Shown here: piece by piece, positions 60,392 to 64,000 of the stretch
How the letters are laid out: every line of letters begins with the position of its first letter
Position numbering within the stretch: the stretch's first letter is position 1
Assembly: GCA_947652615.1 (NCBI GenBank)
Contig: CANTDX010000011.1
Location: 23,569-87,568, forward strand
Origin: an uncultured Dorea sp.
GTDB taxonomy: Bacteria; Bacillota; Clostridia; Lachnospirales; Lachnospiraceae
Direction: 5' to 3'
DNA: 64,000 nt
The notes under the pieces: model-generated
The model's input: only the letters and a program-made list of their open reading frames with translations
What the model was told of the DNA's origin: nothing
The model's database searches: none
Program-made: the position numbers and the translations under genes

Positions 60392-61887
60392 GAAAAAGGA
60401 GACTGATATACAATACAGTTACTTCGTTATTGAATCAAATTGTTGCTGTAATATGTGGATTTATTCTTCCAAGGTTAATATTGAACTGTTTTGGATCTGA
60501 AGTAAATGGATTGACGAATTCTATACAGCAGTTTTTACATATTATTGTATTTTTAGATTTGGGTGTCGGTGCAGTAGTAAAATCTAGTTTGTATAAACCA
60601 TTAGCTGAAAGAAATAATCGTGAGATAAGTGCAATTATAAAATCTGCAAGAAAGTTTTTTAATCGTTTAGCAGAAATATTATTGATTTATATTTGTGTTC
60701 TTATGGTTTTATATCCATTAATTATCAGCAGAAAGTATGGATATATATATATTGTAACACTCATCTTAGCAATTAGCATAAGTATATTTGCTCAATATTA
60801 TTTTGGAATAGTAAATCAACTTTTGCTGGTTGCTGATCAAAGAGGTTATATTCAATATGGTATACAAATGGCTACAACTGTTCTAAATACTATTGCTTGC
60901 GCGATTTTAATAAAGTTAGGTGCCAGTATACAAGTTGTAATGCTGACAACTTCTCTAATATTTTTGTTAAGACCAATATATACTACATTATATATCAATA
61001 CGAATTATCTTATTGATAAGAATATTGTATATGAGAAAGAACCTATTAAACAGAAGTGGAATGGTGTGGCTCAACATATTGCGGCAGTTGTTTTAGACGG
61101 AACAGATACTATTGTATTAACGATATTTGCAACATTATCTGATGTTTCAGTGTACTCCGTGTATTATCTTGTGATAAAGGGAATTAGAAATTTGTATATA
61201 TCATTGACGAATGGAATACAATCATTGTTAGGCAATCTTTTGGCAAGAGAAGAAACGGATAAATTGAACACTACTTTTGGCTTGGTTGAATGGGGAATGC
61301 ATTCAGTTACTATGTTATTATTTGGGTGTACATTATACTTAATAGTGCCATTTGTTCAGGTTTATACATGTGGAGTAACAGATGTGGATTATTACCAACC
61401 GGTTTTTGCTATATTGCTTACAATCGCAAATGAAACATATTGCATAAAAATCCCGCAAAATATGCTGATTTTAGCGGCTGGACATTATAAACAAACGCAG
61501 AGATGTTTTGTGGTTTCTGCAATAATAAATATTGTTATATCAGTTTTTGCTGTTAGTAAATGGGGGTTAATAGGCGTAACAATTGGAACTATTTTTGCCA
61601 TGTTTTATCAGGCTGTATGGATGATCGGCTATTGCCGGAATAATATTATTAATTGGCCGCTTTGTATTACATTGAAACAAATAGCTGTAGATATAACAAT
61701 TAATATAGTCGTAATGCTATGTTGTAATTATTGGAAATTCGAATTAGTGAAAGATACATATATTTCATGGGGGATTTTGGCTGCTAAGATATTCAGTGTA
61801 TGGGTTATTGTAATGATGATAGTGAATGTGATTGTATATCGCAATAATATTACAAAAATGATAATGTTGATGAAGGGAAGAGGATGA
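60388..61887 (+). CDS. wzx: Wzx-type repeat-unit flippase (MATE/MOP family)
   Basis: About 499 residues with 12-14 predicted transmembrane helices. It starts RRLIYNTVTSLLNQIVAVIC, then FGSEVNGLTNSIQQFLHIIV and FLDLGVGAVVKSSLYKPL, the characteristic N-terminal pattern of polysaccharide exporters. Moves the completed lipid-linked repeat unit across the membrane. The frame opens upstream at 60367, but the ATG at 60388 follows AAGGAGTG and overlaps the Wzy stop codon (ATGA). Confidence 0.93.
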   Translation: MRKRRLIYNTVTSLLNQIVAVICGFILPRLILNCFGSEVNGLTNSIQQFLHIIVFLDLGVGAVVKSSLYKPLAERNNREISAIIKSARKFFNRLAEILLIYICVLMVLYPLIISRKYGYIYIVTLILAISISIFAQYYFGIVNQLLLVADQRGYIQYGIQMATTVLNTIACAILIKLGASIQVVMLTTSLIFLLRPIYTTLYINTNYLIDKNIVYEKEPIKQKWNGVAQHIAAVVLDGTDTIVLTIFATLSDVSVYSVYYLVIKGIRNLYISLTNGIQSLLGNLLAREETDKLNTTFGLVEWGMHSVTMLLFGCTLYLIVPFVQVYTCGVTDVDYYQPVFAILLTIANETYCIKIPQNMLILAAGHYKQTQRCFVVSAIINIVISVFAVSKWGLIGVTIGTIFAMFYQAVWMIGYCRNNIINWPLCITLKQIAVDITINIVVMLCCNYWKFELVKDTYISWGILAAKIFSVWVIVMMIVNVIVYRNNITKMIMLMKGRG

Positions 61888-61891
61888 TAGA

Positions 61892-61993
61892 TTGATATTT
61901 AAAAGAGTAAGTAAATTTATCAAATTAACTATTGCTGAACGCAGTAACTTGGGGAAAATCAATTACTTAAAAAGGAGGAACTTTGATTGGTGA
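61892..61993 (+). pseudogene. Out-of-frame N-terminal segment of acyltransferase
   Basis: A 33-codon stretch (IFKRVSKFIKLTIAERSNLG; KINYLKRRNFDW then stop) resembles the basic N-terminal helix usually present in hexapeptide acyltransferases, but lies in a different frame from the gene that follows. A base change in the AAAAAGGAGG run near 61975 could have split one gene. Confidence 0.5.
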
Positions 61994-62441
61994 AGATGTT
62001 ACTCTAAATTGTAAAATCAGTGCTTTCGGAACAGAACCATATTTGGTTAAAATTGAAAATGAGTGTTTATTTGCAGCTGATGTAAGATTTATTACTCATG
62101 ATGGAGGCGTAGACATCTTAAATAAAAATATGTATTTTGGGGATAAGAAAATGGATAAAATCGCTCCAGTGATTATTGGTAACAGAGTGTATATAGGTAC
62201 AGGAGCTTATATTATGCCAGGCGTAACGATTGGAGATAATGTTGTTATTGGTGCAGGAGCGATTGTTGTTCATGATATTCCGAACAATAGTGTTGCGGTT
62301 GGAGTGCCGGAAAAAGTGATAGAAAGTATAGATGAATACTATCAGCATGGTTTAGAAAAAGATGTATTTTATCCGACGAAGGAAATGTCCAAAGCAGAGA
62401 AGAAGGAATATTTTACAAAGAATAACTTGTTATTAAAATGA
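61983..62441 (+). CDS. Hexapeptide-repeat acyltransferase, N-terminally shortened
   Basis: A 152-residue left-handed beta-helix acyltransferase. Repeats GEDVTLNCKISAFGTEPYLV and VIIGNRVYIGTGAYIMPGVT, IGDNVVIGAGAIVVHDIPNN and the catalytic-type segment RFITHDGGVD, then a C-terminal helix. Relatives carry ~30 more N-terminal residues, which here are found in the preceding frame. A TTG at 61983 has a perfect AAGGAGG 4 bases ahead, so the short protein may still be made, or the gene may be frameshifted. Acyl or acetyl transfer to the repeat unit is likely. Confidence 0.8.
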   Translation: MIGEDVTLNCKISAFGTEPYLVKIENECLFAADVRFITHDGGVDILNKNMYFGDKKMDKIAPVIIGNRVYIGTGAYIMPGVTIGDNVVIGAGAIVVHDIPNNSVAVGVPEKVIESIDEYYQHGLEKDVFYPTKEMSKAEKKEYFTKNNLLLK

Positions 62442-63418
62442 AAGGAATATGGTATTGCTGTTTCTACAAATATCATAATGATAAAGAGAACATGAAAATG
62501 AATAGTAAGGTGACGAAAATAGTTGGCATATTATTTGATAAGGATAGAAGATATGTTTTTTTGGCAAATCGGGGATTAATGCCGGGGGATACTGATAAAA
62601 GATATTTATGGCACAAATTTAAAACAAGAATGGGCTATTATCCAGATTTGGATCATCCAAAAACCTTTAATGAGAAACTACAATGGTTAAAATTGTATGA
62701 CAGAAAGCCAGAGTATACTACAATGGTAGATAAATTCGAAGTCAAAAAATATGTCGCATCAGTTATCGGAGAAAAATATGTTATTCCGACACTAGGAGTA
62801 TGGGAACATTTTAAAGATATTGATTTTGATAACTTACCAAATCAATTTGTGCTTAAATGTACACATGATTCAGGAGGACTTGTTATTGTACGTGATAAGT
62901 CGAAGATTAATTATAATACAATAAGAAGAAAAATTGATAAATCTTTGAAAGTTGATTATTTTAAATATAATCGCGAATGGCCATATAAAAGAGTAAAACC
63001 AAGAATAATTGCCGAACAATACATGAAAGATATAAATACTCAAAATCTTAGTGTTTATAAAATTTTCTGTTTTAGTGGGACACCATATTTAATTCAAACA
63101 ATTCAGAATGATAAAACTCAGGATGAGACTATTGACTATTTTGATACTTCATGGAGGCTGCTTAAGTTAAAACAAAATTTTCCCAATAGCAGAGTCCCGC
63201 TGAGAAAACCTGTAACATTGGAAGAAATGCTCAAATTAGCAAGAATACTTAGCCAGGGGCATCCGTTTTTAAGAACAGATTTTTATGAAGTTAATGGTCA
63301 AGTATTTTTTTCTGAATTCACCTTTTATACGGATGCAGGATTTGAGGTATTTCATCCAGATATTTGGGATAAGAGGCTTGGTAAGATGTTAGAGATTCCC
63401 GCACTGAAAGAAAGATAA
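62438..63418 (+). CDS. TupA-like ATP-grasp protein
   Basis: A 326-residue protein of the TupA-like ATP-grasp family, common in polysaccharide loci. Signatures: DHPKTFNEKLQWLKLYDRKP (residues ~68-87), VDKFEVKKYVASVIGEKYVI, FVLKCTHDSGGLVIVRDKS, EQYMKD and the C-terminal LRTDFYEVNGQVFFSEFTFY. It probably ligates an amino acid or similar to a sugar, by analogy. The start is unsure: ATG at 62438 overlaps the previous stop codon; ATGs at 62492 and 62498 are alternatives with no better ribosome site. Confidence 0.88.
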   Translation: MKGIWYCCFYKYHNDKENMKMNSKVTKIVGILFDKDRRYVFLANRGLMPGDTDKRYLWHKFKTRMGYYPDLDHPKTFNEKLQWLKLYDRKPEYTTMVDKFEVKKYVASVIGEKYVIPTLGVWEHFKDIDFDNLPNQFVLKCTHDSGGLVIVRDKSKINYNTIRRKIDKSLKVDYFKYNREWPYKRVKPRIIAEQYMKDINTQNLSVYKIFCFSGTPYLIQTIQNDKTQDETIDYFDTSWRLLKLKQNFPNSRVPLRKPVTLEEMLKLARILSQGHPFLRTDFYEVNGQVFFSEFTFYTDAGFEVFHPDIWDKRLGKMLEIPALKER

Positions 63419-63463
63419 TATCAGTGATGATTCCTAATATTAATAGTTGTGGGAGGAAGTTGA

Positions 63464-64000
63464 ATGGAGTGCAAAAGAATAACTATATTAGGGATATCTG
63501 CATATTACCATGATTCTGTAGCAGCGATTCTTGTGAATGGCGATATTATAGCCGCAGCTTCCGAAGAACGGTTTAGCAGGATTAAAGGAGATTCGTCTTT
63601 TCCACATAATGCAATTGGCTATTGTCTGGAAGAAACAGGAATGGATATAGAAGAAGTTGATTATATTGTTTTTTATAAGGAGCCAAAATGGATGACAAAA
63701 AACTATGGATAGGAAAGATTATTGCAGAGGAACTTGGTATAAAAAAAACGATATTCAACTGTGAGCATCACATATCTCATGCGGCAAGTGCATTCTATCC
63801 GTTGCCTTTCGAAGAAGCAGCGATTATTACAATTGATGGTGTTGGAGAATGGGCAACTAGTACTTATGGTATTGGAAGAGGCAATGATATACAGATTATT
63901 AAGGAAAGCAGATACCCGAATTCAGTAGGATTACTGTATTCGGCTTTTATTGTCTGTATACTGGGGTTAAAACCCTCGCCTTCTAGGCGAAACCTTTAGG
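63464..64000 (+). pseudogene. Carbamoyltransferase (NodU/CmcH family), broken, truncated by window end
   Basis: The N-terminal part (ITILGISAYYHDSVAAILVN; AAASEERFSRIKGDSSFPHN) is a standard carbamoyltransferase start with a good GGGAGGAAG site. The frame stops at 63712 after VFYKEPKWMTKNYG. The next part, in another frame from about 63690, resumes with KKLWIGKIIAEELGIKK, EHHISHAASAFYPLPFEEAA and TIDGVGEWATSTYGIG, then LLYSAF, after which the expected family sequence is lost. About 40-50 residues seem missing at the first break. It would have carbamoylated a sugar; the product is probably nonfunctional. Confidence 0.75.
63956..64000. mobile_element. Possible end of an inserted element
   Basis: The last ~45 bases contain two nested small hairpins (GGGTT/AACCC and TCGCC-TTCTA-GGCGA) and do not continue the carbamoyltransferase. 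Subterminal hairpins of this sort occur at ends of IS200/IS605-type elements. The window stops before any transposase is visible. Confidence 0.3.

Overview
The window reads as a chromosomal segment of an anaerobic Lachnospiraceae-type member of Clostridia (Bacillota). This is inferred from gene content, not from any search. The markers are a pta-ackA acetate pathway, an aldo/keto reductase with ferredoxin-like clusters, a giant 2-hydroxyacyl-CoA dehydratase activase homologue, LoaP-type NusG paralogues, DUF1537 acid-sugar catabolism, EFR1-type ferredoxin proteins and very G-rich Shine-Dalgarno sites. Most of the first ~42 kb has moderately GC-rich coding sequence. From about 50.3 kb to the end the sequence is conspicuously AT-rich, which suggests a separately acquired cassette.

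Layout. 0.1-2.2 kb: patatin-like hydrolase, YjbQ protein and ferredoxin/flavodoxin-like protein. 2.3-3.9 kb, minus strand: an orphan TNT-type (NAD glycohydrolase) toxin domain with a coupled putative immunity gene, then a heptad-repeat coiled-coil gene; the two units end in near-identical hairpins. 4.1-6.1 kb: a GntR (YtrA-like) regulator with an ABC ATPase and permease, controlled from a promoter carrying a perfect 15-bp inverted repeat. 6.1-10.4 kb: a four-carbon acid-sugar catabolic operon (GarR/LtnD-like dehydrogenase, DUF1537 kinase, PdxA2-like dehydrogenase) divergent from an FCD-type GntR regulator, with a palindrome lying inside the promoter spacer. 10.4-15.0 kb: a lantibiotic-immunity-type ABC transporter (LanF/E/G-like) followed by a two-component system. 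15.1-16.7 kb: an AAA ATPase/PD-(D/E)XK protein on the minus strand. 16.8-18.8 kb: a second, VanRS-like two-component system with phased TTAAGA-type direct repeats at its promoter.

18.9-42.6 kb is mainly housekeeping. It holds the 1414-residue activase, a rhomboid-like membrane protein, pyruvate kinase, TrmB regulator plus LysA-like decarboxylase, a lipoprotein, tRNA-Leu(CAA), and a run of aldo/keto reductase, polA, coaE, MBL hydrolase, ACT protein, UPF0210 protein and DegV. After these come tmcAL (minus strand), mgtE, pta-ackA and yceD-rpmF; rpmF is short and easily missed. 42.6-46 kb is a scrap zone: an internally deleted Rpn-type nuclease/transposase relic, a ~164-bp long-hairpin element, a B3/B4-domain protein, an XRE repressor and a small orphan protein. 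46.1-48.5 kb encodes a helicase with five helicase-associated (HA) repeats. Its promoter region is a near copy of the one upstream of the small protein beside the XRE gene.

48.5-64 kb is an extracellular/capsular polysaccharide locus. A decayed LoaP C-terminal fragment is followed by an intact LoaP antiterminator, a compact Wzz/BY-kinase-like protein, two tandem PIG-L deacetylases, the initiating sugar transferase, an ATP-grasp ligase, an aminotransferase-fold protein, three GT4 glycosyltransferases, three hexapeptide acyltransferases (one probably frameshifted), a Wzy-like polymerase, a Wzx flippase, a TupA-like ATP-grasp protein and a broken carbamoyltransferase at the window edge. Together they describe Wzx/Wzy-dependent synthesis of a heavily decorated polysaccharide, transcribed as one long unit under LoaP processive antitermination. 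The least conventional parts are the orphan TNT module, the XRE/small-protein/HA-helicase unit with its duplicated promoter, and the deacetylase plus ATP-grasp decoration module.
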